Shown piece by piece: positions 1 through 12,800 of a stretch of DNA of 64,000 bases (the stretch's first letter is position 1; the number at the start of each line of letters is the position of its first letter). The stretch comes from Mesorhabditis belari (taxonomy: Eukaryota; Nematoda; Chromadorea; Rhabditida; Rhabditidae). The notes beneath the pieces were generated by a model that had not been told where the DNA came from, did not search any database, and saw only the letters and a program-made list of their open reading frames with translations. The stretch is taken from NCBI GenBank assembly GCA_958450365.1, contig CAUEEP010000930.1, forward strand, positions 807,501 through 871,500, given 5' to 3'. The translations under genes were made by a program, and so were the position numbers.

Positions 1-2723
1 GTTACCATCACTGAAATATCGTTAAATCTTTAATAAGGTACTAAGGCTAGCCTAGCAGCCTCTATATTTAAAACTAACATTCCGTTAACTCCTGGCTTTC
101 CCCGAGGTCCCATTTGTCCGAGGGGTCCACTTGGACCTTGAGGAGCTCCATTCAGCACTCGACCTGGGTCTCCTGGAGGTCCCTAAATATAAATATCATG
201 GCTTTTTACAGTTTGAATGTAAATTTCTATAGCTACCTGGATTCCAATCATTCCCGGTTGTCCACGAACTCCCGGGGGTCCGGGTGGGCCTTGTCTGCTC
301 GGGTTTCCATTGCTTCCATCAGTGCCTGCTTGGCTGAAAAAGTGAAATAGCTAATCTACTGTGTTACAGTATATCAGATATATAATTGTATCTAGATACA
401 TTTAGTACTGTACTACTACTGTAAGGTAAATTGTAAAAGATTTACCCAGCTTGTCCCCTCGCTCCTTTGGCACCGGGATGCCCGGGTGGACCCTGAACCG
501 CCGAGGGACACTAAAACATACTAAAGTGTTTTGATTTAAGTTTAAATATTGTTTAAATATTGTCTAAATTGTTTAAATATTGTTTAAATATTGTTTAACT
601 AAATTTGAGTAATGTTTCAGGGGTAGGCTACTTTGCGCCAAATTTTTTGCGCAAGTAGGTCATTTGCGCAACTGGGTCGTTTGCGCAACTCGCCATAACT
701 TTCTTCTAAGTGAGCCAATCTTTATGATTTTGGCTTCATTTTGTTGCACTTCTTGAGATCTACAAAATGGAACCAAAATTATAAAGATTGGCTGACTTAG
801 AAGAAAGTTATGGCGAGTTGCGCAAACGACCCTGTTGCGCAAAAAATTTGGCGCAAAGTAGCCTACCCCATGTTTCAATTTCATTTTTGATATTCAATTC
901 AATAATTTCAATACCTTTTGACATGAAAGATCATCGTTTTTTGGTGGCATCACGTACTTCCCGGATCGACCGTTTCTCCCATTTGATCCGATCATTCCCG
1001 GCTCTCCTAAAGTTTGAAATTGCAATATAAAATGATATTTTGATTATAAAAGTATGAAGTTCTTCAAATTTTAAATATACTTATTCAATTCTCAACGAAC
1101 CATCCATTCCTGATTGTCCGGAGCCACCGGGAGGACCGGGTGGACCTTGTTGACAAGAGCAACCTAAATGTTTAATAGTAGTCTTCCTTAGAGAATGATT
1201 TCGAGACGTTTTAATGTTAAATTTGAATTTCTATCACAAATTTGATTTATGTTATTGTTAAATGTTAATTTTCGCACGACGTGGGGCTGGGACAAATGCT
1301 ACCTTTTTTCGCGCACCTGGACATTTGCGCACCTTTTTTTTGCTGGAAAAGGCCTTAGGAAAGGTCCTAGAGCTTCAAAAATGTTTTCATAGAAGGGAAT
1401 CGTATGCGTAGATTCCGAATTTCGACAAATCAGACCTCGCTGACACGTCAAATTTGGGCTAAAAGGCAAAAACTATGCAACTTAACGCTTTTCCGCAGTT
1501 TTTGCCTTTTAGCCCAAATTTGACGTGTCAGTGAGGTCTGATTTGTCGAAATTCGGAATCTACGCATAAGATTCCCTTATATGGAAATATTGTCGAAGCT
1601 CTAAGGCCTTTTCCAGCAAAAAAAAGGTCGCATTTGTCCCACCCCCCACGACGTCGCATTTCAATTGACGTCGCCGCCATTCGGAGGTAGTCGATGGAAG
1701 CGTCACGTCGTCGTTTCTTTTGATTTTCAAATCATTTGTTTTTTTGTTTTGATTTTTGTTAGATTATTGTTTTACGCGATAAATTTTGTGTTTCTCTTTT
1801 CTCTTTGAAATGAGAAAGAAATCTATTTCCAAATGAGCCGAGTGGAGAATCCGGGACTTTTCGTAGCCGGACCACAATGAAGGCCATATTGTAATTGTAA
1901 GATGGTTTGCGGAGTTGAATGGAAACAACGAAAGCAAGGTTCATCTTCTGGACCGTTGCAAAACTTGGTAAAACTTATAGAAATCTTATTTAAGAATGTT
2001 TTAGGGATCTATTTTGCTGTTTTTATTTCTATTGACTTACATTTTCCCCCATTTATAGTTCCCTTTGCCCCTTCATTCGCATAGTTTTGCCTCTTCATTC
2101 GAACCTCACCAGCCGCCACTTGTTTCCATAGATCGGAAGAATCCATCTAAAAGGTTAAAAATACAAGGTTTTTCTTCGACTTCTAAAGTGTAGTACTAAT
2201 TACAATTGAAATCACTACAAATGCTTCGTCATACCGTTAATACTAATCCTTTTCTGTGACGCTAAATTGTTAAGCTATGGTGCGTAAAGATAGAAAATCT
2301 GTAGAATAGACACGACTTTTTGTAGAAAAAGAATCAGTTTCACATTTTAGCAAACAGCTCTTGGATGGATGGATTGGATTTTAGCAAACAGCTCTTGGAG
2401 CGTGGATACAATGCTATTTCAAGCTTTAGAAAATAAGAGCTGTTTGTTAAAACGTGTCGTTTTCTACAAAAGGCTCATGTATACTGTAGAACATTTTAGC
2501 TGTGGAAGACTTAAAAGTGCTCAAAAATAGCTTCAGACAAAAGCAAAAATAGGGGAAAAAAAAGTAGGTTCAAGCTTACCCTGCACTGCTGCACTTTGTC
2601 CAGCATAAACGTGTTAGCGCGTTGAATTTTCAACATTGTCAATGGCAGAACGGTGACCATCAAAAGGAGACATGTTGTTGAGAGAATTGTCGTCAATATG
2701 GTCACATTTCGAGAGGAGATCAT
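1..2723 (-). CDS. Nematode cuticle collagen (partial, C-terminus off the window)
   Basis: Structural protein of the cuticle, secreted by hypodermis. Exons in transcript order: 2723-2580, 2146-2041, 1163-1101, 1006-954, 510-446, 333-237, 182-79, 10-1; all phases agree and give 214 codons so far. Residues 1-48 carry the hydrophobic N-terminal segment of the nematode cuticle collagen domain (MISSRNVTILTT...). Exon 2 has a basic RMKR site, like the subtilisin-type cleavage box that precedes the Gly-X-Y region. Exon 3 begins CCSCQQGPPGPPG, a conserved cysteine cluster followed by Gly-X-Y. Later exons are short Gly-X-Y blocks with interruptions. Seven introns is many for this family. Introns 2 (1164-2040) and 4 (511-953) are enlarged by inverted-repeat elements. 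The collagen subgroup is not assignable from the visible part. Confidence 0.9.
620..869. mobile_element. hAT-like foldback MITE, copy 1
   Basis: A 250-bp near-palindrome that begins GGGGTAGGCTA and ends TAGCCTACCCC. It is flanked by an identical 8-bp direct repeat ATGTTTCA (612-619 and 870-877). An 8-bp target duplication is typical of hAT elements. It lies in collagen intron 4 and has no coding capacity. Copy 2 is at 4701-4948. Confidence 0.9.
1283..1647. mobile_element. Long-hairpin MITE in collagen intron 2
   Basis: Inverted arms of about 170 bp. The ends are GGGGCTGGGACAAATG and CATTTGTCCCACCCCCC, and the inner arms share AAATTTGACGTGTCAG. The flanks share ACGACGT, a probable 7-8 bp target duplication. 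Non-coding. Confidence 0.8.
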
Positions 2724-3579
2724 ACTGATCTAAATCTTTTGAAGGAATAACTAGGATTAGCTAAGATTAAGTGTACTAATCAAAAAGTATTCGGTTACGG
2801 TAGAGATACAATTAGCCAAAGTGCACAAAGAATTCGGCTATTAGAATTCGATTATTAGAGTTAGATTACTAGAATTCGACTATTAGAATTCGATTGTTAG
2901 AATTCGATTGCACTATTAGTCGAAAGACGTAAAGATATTCAGGCAAACTATACGATTGGTGCGAGAAAATGATCTCATTTGTGGTGGATGTGTCCTAGAT
3001 CTTTCTCTTCCCGGGAGATTGGTTCTCTCGGATGGAAATGGTGTTATCATTTGGAGATACATTTTGAGTGATTTCAGGAATTCCAAGAATCGCCTGAAAC
3101 GATGCTTAAAACAGGGAAATGCTGGGAAAATCTGAAAATTACCTGTAAACTGTAAGTTAGCTTCATACTGGTGTTTGTAACGGTTTGGGATCTGAAGGAT
3201 TCCAGCGCATCTGGGATCTGGAGGATTCCAGCGCATCTGGAATCCTATTTGCAGACCATGCAACCATGCTTTACTATGATATTAAGATAAATTTTAGAAT
3301 AGTACTGGCTGACTGTATGTTTTACGATATTCCTACGTTGTAAGTCATACGGTATTTGCGAAATCTTACGGTACTTTCCAGGTAAGTTTTGACAAGCCTT
3401 GCTCTAGTCGATCGTGCTGAGCCAGAGCCAGAGTTCCTTGGCATTGATTCCATTGTTCTCACACAGAGTGCTTCAAATTTCGATTTGGACACCAACTCTG
3501 GCTTGGCACTAGCCTGCCCCAACCCATTGGACAGTTTGAAACAGTCTCAGCCTCATCCAACAATCACGGATACTTTTCC
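2724..3579. other. Intergenic: upstream of collagen, short repeats, one unassigned ORF
   Basis: 2822-2911 holds about seven degenerate copies of a 10-12 bp unit around AGAATTCGATTATT. 3190-3242 has a 27-bp direct duplication (GGATTCCAGCGCATCTGG). On +, 3392-3643 is open and reads like protein (AEPEPEFLGIDSIV..., DLDTNSGLALA...), but it runs into the element at 3580 and shows no known motif, so it is not called as a gene. Confidence 0.4.
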
Positions 3580-3839
3580 TACCGTAAATACTCTAATAGA
3601 ACGTCACCCCCTCGTACAGTCGCGTAGTCTAACTTCTTTTTAGAAAATCATTTTATCTCAGCTCCTAGAGTTTTCCCAACCATACTTTTGGTACCAAAAA
3701 ATACTAGATTTCAAGGGCTATCATTTGCACCCAAGCGCATAGTGTAGCTTAAAGCAGCGCGAAGAACGGGACGTTCAAAGTTAGACTACGCGACTGTACA
3801 CCCGTATGCAAATGGCGTTCTATTAGAGAATTTACGGTA
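3580..3839. mobile_element. TA-ended inverted-repeat element (family G, full copy)
   Basis: The ends TACCGTAAATACTCTAAT and ATTAGAGAATTTACGGTA are inverted. The arms continue for about 55 bp through AGTCGCGTAGTCTAAC. Relics of the same 3' arm lie at 33575-33690 and 38665-38797. Non-coding; TA ends suggest the Tc1/mariner superfamily. Confidence 0.8.
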
Positions 3840-4700
3840 ACTAATTCTTCAAAAACTTCTGGACCCACTTCTTACAAAAATGCTCGCGCAAAGTCTCTCA
3901 TTTCCCTCAAAATCTCTTCAATTTTACTTCAATTTTCAATATTTTCTATATTTTCTGTTTTCTTTTTTCCTAGTGTTTGGGAAAGAGAGCCTTTTCGTCG
4001 CGAGACCTATTTCTCTGCACAAAGCATCGGCGGCAGAAGACGAAAATTTGAAACCTTTACCTAGGTCAGTCTAGACTTCATTTGACATCATTTTCTTAAT
4101 CTTTTCAAAATCTAAAGCTTGACTCTTATTACGATATCCTTTGCTTTTTGATTGTAGATTAGCTACTTCAAATCATTTTCATTTAAAAATTAGGACCAAC
4201 TCCAATTGGTGCTCAAAATTTTTTTTGGAAAACCCGGCTCAACATTTGGGCTAAACTGACAAAAGTTCACTCATCATTGGCTCTTTTAGTCTAATTGATA
4301 TGTTTCCAAAGTTTTCCATCTATTCTATCATTTTTTAAAACACAAAACAATGTTTTCTTTCCGCCATGTGAGGCATAAATTTTTAGAAAACGTTTCTGGT
4401 TCATACACTTTTCGAGAGAAGAGCCGCAACGCGCCCAAACATTAACGGGCAAAACGGGGTCTCTCTCTGCGTTCTTTCCCCCCGTTCAATCAAAGAAACA
4501 TGAAAATGTTTTTTTTTTCATATAGTTTCCCCAATTCTTTATCAATATTCAGCTTTCCGCTGAACGGTTTAATGGATTTAGCCAGCGTAAGCGGTTACGG
4601 AAGTGCTTGCTTTTCTTCAGTTTATTCAAAATCTTGATCTGAGCTTTCTGAAATCAAGATTTTTCGCTGAAACGCGAGTTTCTTTTCTTTCTTGCTTTTA
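3840..4700. other. Intergenic, AT-rich, no gene seen
   Basis: AT-rich sequence between two inverted-repeat elements. An open stretch from 3880 to 4074 lacks family motifs and has no convincing splice context. Nothing else is supported here. Confidence 0.4.
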
Positions 4701-4948
4701 GGGGTAGGCTAGTTTCCGCGACTTTTTTTGCGCAACAGGGTTATTTGCGCAACTCGCCATAACTTTCTTCTAAGTGAGCCAATCTTTATAATTTTGGTTT
4801 CATTTTGTAGATCTCAATAAGTGCAACAAAATAACACCAAAAGCATAAAGATTGACCGACTTAGAAGAAAGTTATGGTGAGTTGCGCAAACGACCCAGTT
4901 GCGCAAATGACCGTTGCGCAAAAAAAATTGCGGAAACTAGCCTACCCC
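4701..4948. mobile_element. hAT-like foldback MITE, copy 2
   Basis: Same family as 620-869, with the same ends GGGGTAGGCTA and TAGCCTACCCC and similar GTTGCGCAAA blocks in the arms. It is flanked by a perfect 8-bp duplication TGCTTTTA (4693-4700 and 4949-4956). Confidence 0.9.
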
Positions 4949-5648
4949 TGCTTTTATGCTCATAGCTTTTTGCTTTTGTTGCTTTTCTTGCTTCAATTTT
5001 CGAAAGCAATGGCCCAAAGAAGTTGGGAGCAGGGATTTTAAGTTCTACTTATGAAAACCAATTCAAACTTTTTTGTACTGTAACACTTGGTATTGTTGTG
5101 ATTTAACAAGTAAAATGAATACAAATATTGTTACAATTGATTTGGCAGTGTTTTGTGAATTCTATTTGTTACTATTGTCGGATATTGTAGCAGGTATAAA
5201 ATGGACTCTTTCACGAATCTCATTCTTCCGCTTTTTCAAATTTCTAAAAGTTTTTCACTTTCACAAAATGGTAAGCAAGTAAGCCAAATGATCCCAAGAT
5301 GCTAACTTCAACTTTAGGAAAGTTTAAATTACCGCATAACATGATGTTTAAGAAGCGAATCATCGATCAACGACAAAGATTTAATCAAGCGTAATTAAAA
5401 TTTCTAAAAATTCATCTTTCCCGCTTTCTTCAATCTATCGTTGCAGCCAAAAGATGGATATTCGATTTCATTGGGTCTCTTTTCCTTTCCGAGGCTGCCT
5501 CTCTTCGCAAAAACCCCCTTTGTAGTTTGTTCTCTCCCGCACAAATCCCCCTTTCCTCAATATTTTGTCTGCAATGAATTTTAAGTTTAGTTTTCGATTT
5601 TCATTTGAATATTTTTGCACAGTTAACGTTGAAATTTCAGCCAACTTC
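4949..5648. other. Upstream region of ADAT3
   Basis: Contains GGTATAAAATGG near 5193, a TATA-like word, followed by CT-rich sequence. A 3' splice acceptor (tttcag) ends at 5640, 8 nt before the chosen ATG, as expected for a trans-spliced leader. No other gene is seen. Confidence 0.4.
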
Positions 5649-6596
5649 ATGCTGAAACGTTGCGGTGAACGGGATGATTCGAATGGCGAGGAGTGTCCGG
5701 CGAAACGACGGGAATTTGAGCCGACGCTGAATGGACACCGGATCGCGCCCAGCGTTAGCGGAATCAACTTTCGAGTCCTCCCAATCCTGCCAGCTGAATT
5801 GACGACCTTTGAGGTGCCGCTCGTGCAATTCTACGTCGTCCACGTGCTTCAATTGCAAACGATTGGCCAGTTGATCAAAACGCTACCCGACATTCCCGAC
5901 GAGTTTCGCCATTTGAAAAGGATCAAAAAGGGGATGATGCTCGTGTGCCCCGTTCATTGTGAATCGCTATTCGAAGAAGCGAAAAAAAAACTCTTGGGAC
6001 TGAACTTGCCATTGGAGTTTCAAATCGTTGAGGTGCCCGCGAAGAAGCCGTTGACCGAGAGGCAGTTTGAATTTGCGAAGGAAAAATGGCCGACCTCGTT
6101 CCATTCGATGCCCGAGATAGAGAAGGTGCTTGCGGATCAACCATTTGATGGGGATGAGTCACGAATAATTTTGGCGAATATGTCAAAAGTTCCATCCAAT
6201 GGTTGTCTAATTGCAGACGGAGAGCGGAGCCTCGCGGAATCAACACATGGAACTATGCTTTTGGAGCATGCGGCACTTGAAGCTATTAGAAATTTAGCGA
6301 AATATCAACAGTCGGAAGCTTACAGTGTTGAAGAGAATCGATTCGCTTATCTCGCCACAGGTTGTGATGTGTTTTTGGAACAAGAACCTTGCGCGATGTG
6401 CGCTATGGGTTTGGTTCATGCTCGAGCTAAACGTGTCTTCTTTCGGAATCGCTCCTCAAATGGCGTATTGGCTTCGGGAAATTGGCATCTACATCTGGAA
6501 CCAGCAATTAATCATCATTATCAAGTTTTTGAGGTGAAGATCGACAATTTTGACGTAAACGCGAACGCTTCACGACACTGTGGAGGGATTTTATAG
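5649..6596 (+). CDS. ADAT3: tRNA-specific adenosine deaminase subunit 3 (ADAT3/Tad3)
   Basis: Non-catalytic partner of ADAT2; the heterodimer converts A34 to inosine in the anticodon of several tRNAs. A single exon encodes 315 residues. The start at 5649 follows a splice acceptor at 5640; a longer in-frame start at 5565 lies before that acceptor and is disfavoured. The C-terminal half carries the cytidine-deaminase-like zinc site: His207 in EHAALEAI, and Cys248 and Cys251 in EPCAMCAMGLVH. The usual catalytic Glu after His-Ala is Ala here, as expected for the inactive ADAT3 subunit, which often has Val. The tail NHHYQVFEV matches the ADAT3 pattern. It is the only intronless long gene in the window and probably the first cistron of a + operon with the next two genes. 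Confidence 0.92.
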   Translation: MLKRCGERDDSNGEECPAKRREFEPTLNGHRIAPSVSGINFRVLPILPAELTTFEVPLVQFYVVHVLQLQTIGQLIKTLPDIPDEFRHLKRIKKGMMLVCPVHCESLFEEAKKKLLGLNLPLEFQIVEVPAKKPLTERQFEFAKEKWPTSFHSMPEIEKVLADQPFDGDESRIILANMSKVPSNGCLIADGERSLAESTHGTMLLEHAALEAIRNLAKYQQSEAYSVEENRFAYLATGCDVFLEQEPCAMCAMGLVHARAKRVFFRNRSSNGVLASGNWHLHLEPAINHHYQVFEVKIDNFDVNANASRHCGGIL

Positions 6597-6814
6597 GACT
6601 AGGGTTTCTCTCGTGGTTTGTTTGTTTACAGATTTGATGCATTTATAAATTTGCTGTATGTTGAACATTTTGCTCGCCTGTGATCTAGTTTTTGCATTTA
6701 AAGAGACTTAATTTTGCTAGAATTTTCAAATTATCTGTTGCCTTGATCTTTCACTCTTGTCATTGTTTTTTGGGTTGTTATTTTTTGAAAGATTATATTG
6801 TTAGATTTTTTAAG

Positions 6815-9800
6815 ATGCCTCTCTACAACAAGCGTCCATGGGAAAAGATTTCGCCACCAAAGGGATTGGCACCCGACATCAAAGTCTACTACTGCGAGGC
6901 CACAGATGAAATCTTCACATCATATGAGTAAGTTAAAGGCTTTTAATCAGAAAATAATGGTGAAATTAGTAAGGGTTAGATTGATTAAATAAATCTTTTG
7001 TCTAGTGAATTCTTCGACCGCTTGATGGAGTTGAATTCAACGGTGTGGTCATGCGAGTACACCAACAAGTCAAATCTCACATTTTTCGAGGCGCTCGAGT
7101 CGGAACAAGATGCTATGGTTGGTTTTTATTGATCGGAGATTGTAAATTAATTTTAGAAACAACTCGGCCAGTTCCCACAATACCTCGAGATTCCAATTTT
7201 GTGGCTTGTCCAGGAGCTGACTTGCAGGGGCCGATTTGAAGATCTTCTCAACGATGTGTACAATTTTTTGAAAGACAGGTTAGTTAAATGAAAATAGGCT
7301 TTTAATAACATTCTTTTAGATATTTTATCGGTGAAGAGGTGACATTGAGTGAAGGAAAGAAGCCGGCTACTGTTATTGGCATCACCGTGGATACAAACAA
7401 TTACAAGGAGCCCGCTGAGTAAGTTCTGATTTTTGGCATTAAGTGAAATGGTTTTTTGACTTAGTTAACTATTATGCGCATTAATTGCATAATATTTGGG
7501 CCCTCAGAGTTATTTAAGTCGTGCAATATTCTAATCATCATTCCCAAAGTTTAGAAAGCTAAAGGACATGCACGCGCCGTCTCCAGAAGCCTACAGTTAC
7601 ACCCTTCGGATACATGGAGTAGAGGGAGAAAATCGAGAGAAAACTGGAGTTCAATACATGAATATATAGTAATTTTTAGTAGCTTTTGCCAAAAATTATA
7701 TTTATTATTTTAGCCGCAACAAACGGGTGCTGGGTCGACAAAACTTGAAGCTCTTCTTGAAGAATAAATGCTCTGTGCGAAATCAAGAAGGAGAGCGATA
7801 TGTTGTTTTGGTAAGTGATTTATTTAAAAGGAATCGCTGAACTTAAACATTTGTTTTAGGATAAATACTTGAACCGGCACGGCATATCTGAGCGCAAGTG
7901 GGCAGATTTGTTTGCTGGACCGTTGCCCGTTTTTCCAAAAACAACAGTTCTTCTTCGTGGACGCGCATCGCTGAAGAAAGATGAAGCACATGCCGACGAC
8001 GATGCCAGTGAAAAGGGTGATAAACCGGTTGGTGATCAGACGTATTCTCTTTACTGATATGGGATCCTTAGGAGAAATCAAAAACTCCAAAAGCCTCAAG
8101 ACATTCGAAGAAGACACCAAAGGCTGAGAAGTCTGAACAAAGCAGCCCCTCAAAGAAACCGTTGTCAGAGAAGAAAAAGGTTCAGGTATGCATTTAATTT
8201 TCAATTTGGATACTAGTTACGCTTAGATTAAGCAACAACAAGCCGAGCTACACATCACATTTGAGAAAGCCAAACGAGCGGGAGTTGAAAATTTGGAGAA
8301 GTTTGAACTTTTTATTGAGTATAATTTCCAATTCATTATAGATGGCAACAAACCGAGAAGTTCCTTTCGAAGAGGAATATTGACGAGTTGAACGAGGCGA
8401 TCAAGGAAGCACGGAAACGGGTATGTTGATGTATTCCTTTTAAACTTGGGAATAGGGATATGTAGACTAAAACTTAACTCTTTATGAATCCTATTTAGGA
8501 GCAAGAGAAACACCGCAAGAAGAAGGAGGCACTACAGAGCTGGGCCCGCAAACGAGACGATCTTGAGTGTGATGATTTGAAGGTAAACAAATTTGTCAAA
8601 ATTTCTCAATGAAAACTTTAGCCAATGCCTAATTTGCCCCAAATCCCACTTCCGGAATGGCTCTCCGATAAGATGTTTGGAAAAATGCTTGACGTACTCC
8701 AGTTCTTTGCCTCGTTTGCCGAATTCTTGCCAATCAAGGAGAAGAAAAGCACAACACGAGTCACTCTTTCGGATGTGGTGGTTGCTTTGCGGTAAGTGTG
8801 AAATATCTTTTGTTTTTACAATTTTTTTTACAGATGTCGAGATCCACGAAACTCTACATTCTCAATTCTGATGGAAATTTTACTGAAGGCACGTGCTGAG
8901 ATTTGCGACGAAGAAGAAGGAGATGAAGGTAGCACTTTGAAGCAATAAATTGATCAATTTGAGTACTTAGTGGATTTTTCACGAAGGGATGAGGTGGTGA
9001 TGGAGATGAATCCCGATTATGAGCATCCTGAGCACGGTGCCGAGTTGAAAACGATGACCCGTTTGCACGAGGAAATACGATACACTCTTGGTAAGAAGCT
9101 TTTATGGAAATACAGTGTGTTACAACAAAAAAAGTCAGCTCAGCGCGATTTTTCTCAGAATTTCTAGTGGCTCCTGGTGGTTATTGTGGTGCCACAGTGA
9201 ATATTTTGGGCGGACAAATTTTTGATATTTTGTCACTTTTTCTCGATTTCGTCACGTCATGCATCAAATTTCTGAGCCACCATGGTCACCACCACCATGA
9301 GATTTTTGCCATAAAATTAAAACTTTGTACTGGCATTGTGGCGCATAATAAACATTATTAGGATAACTACAAATTTAAGCCATACACTTTATTGATCAGC
9401 GTTTCCTTGGAAAAACGGGACACTTCATCAAAGGGCGAATTGAAAATCTCTTATGTACGACAGATTATCATATAATGTAGATGAACAAAGTGTTTGGCTA
9501 AAAATCTTAGTTTATTTATTAACTCTAATATGACACCACAATGCCAATCCAAAGTTTTAATCTTATGGCAAAAATCTCATGGTGATGGTGACCATGGTTG
9601 CTGAGAAATTTCATGTATGGGAAAGTCACGAAATCGAGAAAAAGTGACAAAATATCAAAAATTTACCCGCCCAAAATATCCACTTTGGCACCACAATAAC
9701 CACCAGGAGCCACTAGAAATTCTGAGAAAAATCGCGCTGAGCTGACTTTTTTTGTTGGAACACCCTGTATTTTAGTTGGAAAGCTAATAACTGATTTTGT

Positions 9801-12800
9801 ACAGGCTCTTCTGTTCGCAATTTGTACACTGATTGGTTGTCGATAACGGAAGTGCTGCGACTGCTATTCTTGACGAGCGGCTATGTGACGCGCTCCGGGA
9901 AACATAGACATAGGTTACCTCAATCAATTCGTTGATTAAATGATTTTTCTTATAGGCTCTTTCAACGAGGATCGATCCGCTTTTATGAAGACCCGGCCTA
10001 CATGTACCGAATAGAACATCCAGATGTGATAAGGAAACTTGAAGTGGTAAGTGACTCAGATAAATTACAATTGCAAACTAAATTACATTTACAAATTATA
10101 TGGCTGTTGTTTTAGAGTACCGTGTTTGATTTGGAGCCCGAGGAGAGATTGGATCTACTTCATGTCATCATTCAACAACTTTTGACTTACGCGAAGATTA
10201 GGTGAACTAAATTTCACTGTAATCTTATTAAATCTTTTTCAGAAACCATGCCACTGAACGCGTTGAGGAGATTTGCACCCAACGAATCGAGCTGAGGAAG
10301 TTGAAGAACTGGGACACTAAGCAAGAAGCGGTTTGTATACAGCTAGTGTTTTATTTCAAATTCTATTTAGGAAGCAAAAGATGCTCGCTTGTTGAGAGAA
10401 ATGGAGGCTGAGGGTAACGAAGTGAACATTCCGAAGACTTCAAAAGACTCGATGAAACTGAAAGCAATGCTCAAAGCAGCACAAGAGGGACGAAGACACG
10501 ACAAAGAAGAATTGCGCAAAGTGGGCTATATACTTTACTTGATTTGAACGTGCGTGGTTTACACAATTTTGTAAAATTGATTTAGATTCTACTAGCTGGC
10601 ATTGCATGGCTCGAATTTGATCTTGGTGAAATTTGCTTCGCGAGAGAGCTCCAGAAAACACTTGTGCAAGAAGCGATTGAGGATATGCGAGCCGACATCT
10701 TTGAAGTTTCAAGTAAGCGTCAAGTTACTTGGCTTCTTTACACAGTGTTTAGGTCTGTTCGGCCCGTGCTCTCTTGGAAGAGATCGTGCTTTTAGAAATT
10801 ACTTTGTTTGTGATCAGGTAATTTGGTGCACAATGCTTATTACAATACGTATTTAGATACCGATCTTGTTGGTTGAGAATCCTGGTAGAGGAGATCGAAT
10901 TGGCAGCTGTCAAGCAGAAGCAACTCCGTGCAAAAATATGGTTTGTATTCTGGATTAAATTAGCTTTGGGTACTGTGCGCATTTGACGGAAAATTTTTAG
11001 GGCGAGCATTTGGCAGAAGACGATTGGCGTCAAGAGGTCTTTGCTTGTACGGCAAAAATGGAAAATTGTCCAGTCCATGGATTGAAAGCCCAACAACGAC
11101 CAAAATGGACCTATGTTCAATCACTGGAGCAATTGGAAGAAGTAACTAAAGTTTGCAAAACAATGTTAATCATACTGCTTTAGGTGTTGAGTGCTTGCAA
11201 TCCTCGTGGTTTTCGAGAAATTGCTTTGGTCGAAGAGATCAACTACTTGAAGCCTCAATTGCATGAACTGGTTGAGAAAACGGTTTGTTTAAGCGCTTCT
11301 TCCACATTTAATCAACTTTTAGAACAATAAGGCTAATAACGGACAACTTTCTCAATCTTTTATGGAAATGGCAGAGGATCCAGCAAAACAAGAAAACTCG
11401 ATTAAATGGCTCGATGTGGTGATCGATATGATTTTGGAGCTGGAAGAAAAGGTAAATTTGGTTTTAAGTTGTAGGGAAACATCTCTTATTTCAGATGACA
11501 GAAGGCTTTCTTGGTCGACTCCCCAGCTACATCAACAGAGAGGAGTGGCGAAAAAGTCTTGACGAAACCGGCGACATCACATCGATGCTACAAGGTTTGA
11601 ATTTATAATTGGCATACCAAAACACCATTTAGATGACGTTGTTTGTGAAATCAAGGAACGAGAAGTGCTTCACTCAAGAGAAAACTTTGAATCGTTGACT
11701 GATATTCAAAAGTAAAATTTTCAAACTTTGTTTGGATCTAATGTCATTATAGGGTTGGAATCGCTTTTCTGCAAGTCGTCCAAGCGATCAATGCCAAATA
11801 CATTAAGAAGCCGTTCACAAGGATAGCTCGTGAGTTTTCTGTTGAAGGAGTGATGAAGTCAAACCCGGGAAACTTCAAGGGAGATGAAATGTAAAAATTA
11901 TTCTTTTAGCGGGCAGCGTCATCGAGCCCACTTGGACATTGATTCACTGGATGCGCTCTGTTGTTGACTGCAAATCGGTGCCTTCTCTAGCTCTTCACCT
12001 CTTCTCAATCGAGTCAGCCATTCAATGGGAAAAAAGTAAATTGCTGGTGAGTGGTTGGCGGCGTTATTTTGCATTTAATACATTTTAGGCAAAGTGTCGC
12101 GTTTGTAGAAAGAAGGGAACACCGGAGGACCTTGTCGTTTGCTTTGAGTGTGATAAGTAGGTTTTGGTAGATGGATCATGTTCATGTCAATAACGCTTAG
12201 ATGTTACCATTTGGACTGTGCTCGACCAAGGCTGAAAGAAGTTGTCAATCCCTATTCGTGCCAAGATTGCCGAGTTGAAGAAGAGGTGCAACCCGAAGAA
12301 AATTCTGCTGAGAAAAACAAAACAAATGGGCATGGTGAGTTTAAAAATCACCGTAATAAGCAAATACTCAATGTTTAGCTAACGGTCACGTAAGCGATGA
12401 TGAAATGGATGGGAATGACGAGAATGAAGCAAGTCAATCGTCAAACGAAAACAGGTGTGTGGTCATATTTAACAGGAGTTACCTTGGCTTTCAGTTTGTC
12501 GGTGGTGCGTACTTCGTCAGGCAGAAAAGTCAAACGAGCAGAGTACAACATCGAGCGGTTATCATCATTGGCACCACCAAAGAAAAAGTTTGTAGGCTAA
12601 CTTTATTAGCTACATGTTTTTAGGATTGCTCGGCAGGATAGTAACGCGGACTCAAGTGTAACAAATGGGTCGGGCAATCAGGAAGACGATTCGATGAAGG
12701 GAGATGATGAGGTGCTAGTGTTCATTGTAATAACTTACCTGCTCTAACTTTTAGACTGAAGACTCCCAGAGTGCTGATGAGGATACCTGTTCGGAGTCGG

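Noticed and set aside
5565..5648. Upstream in-frame ATG of ADAT3
   Set aside because: It lies before the splice acceptor at 5640, so it would be removed with the outron.
9104..9361. 85-codon frame in athp-2 intron 14
   Set aside because: Lies inside the left arm of a long inverted-repeat element and the right arm lacks a matching frame.
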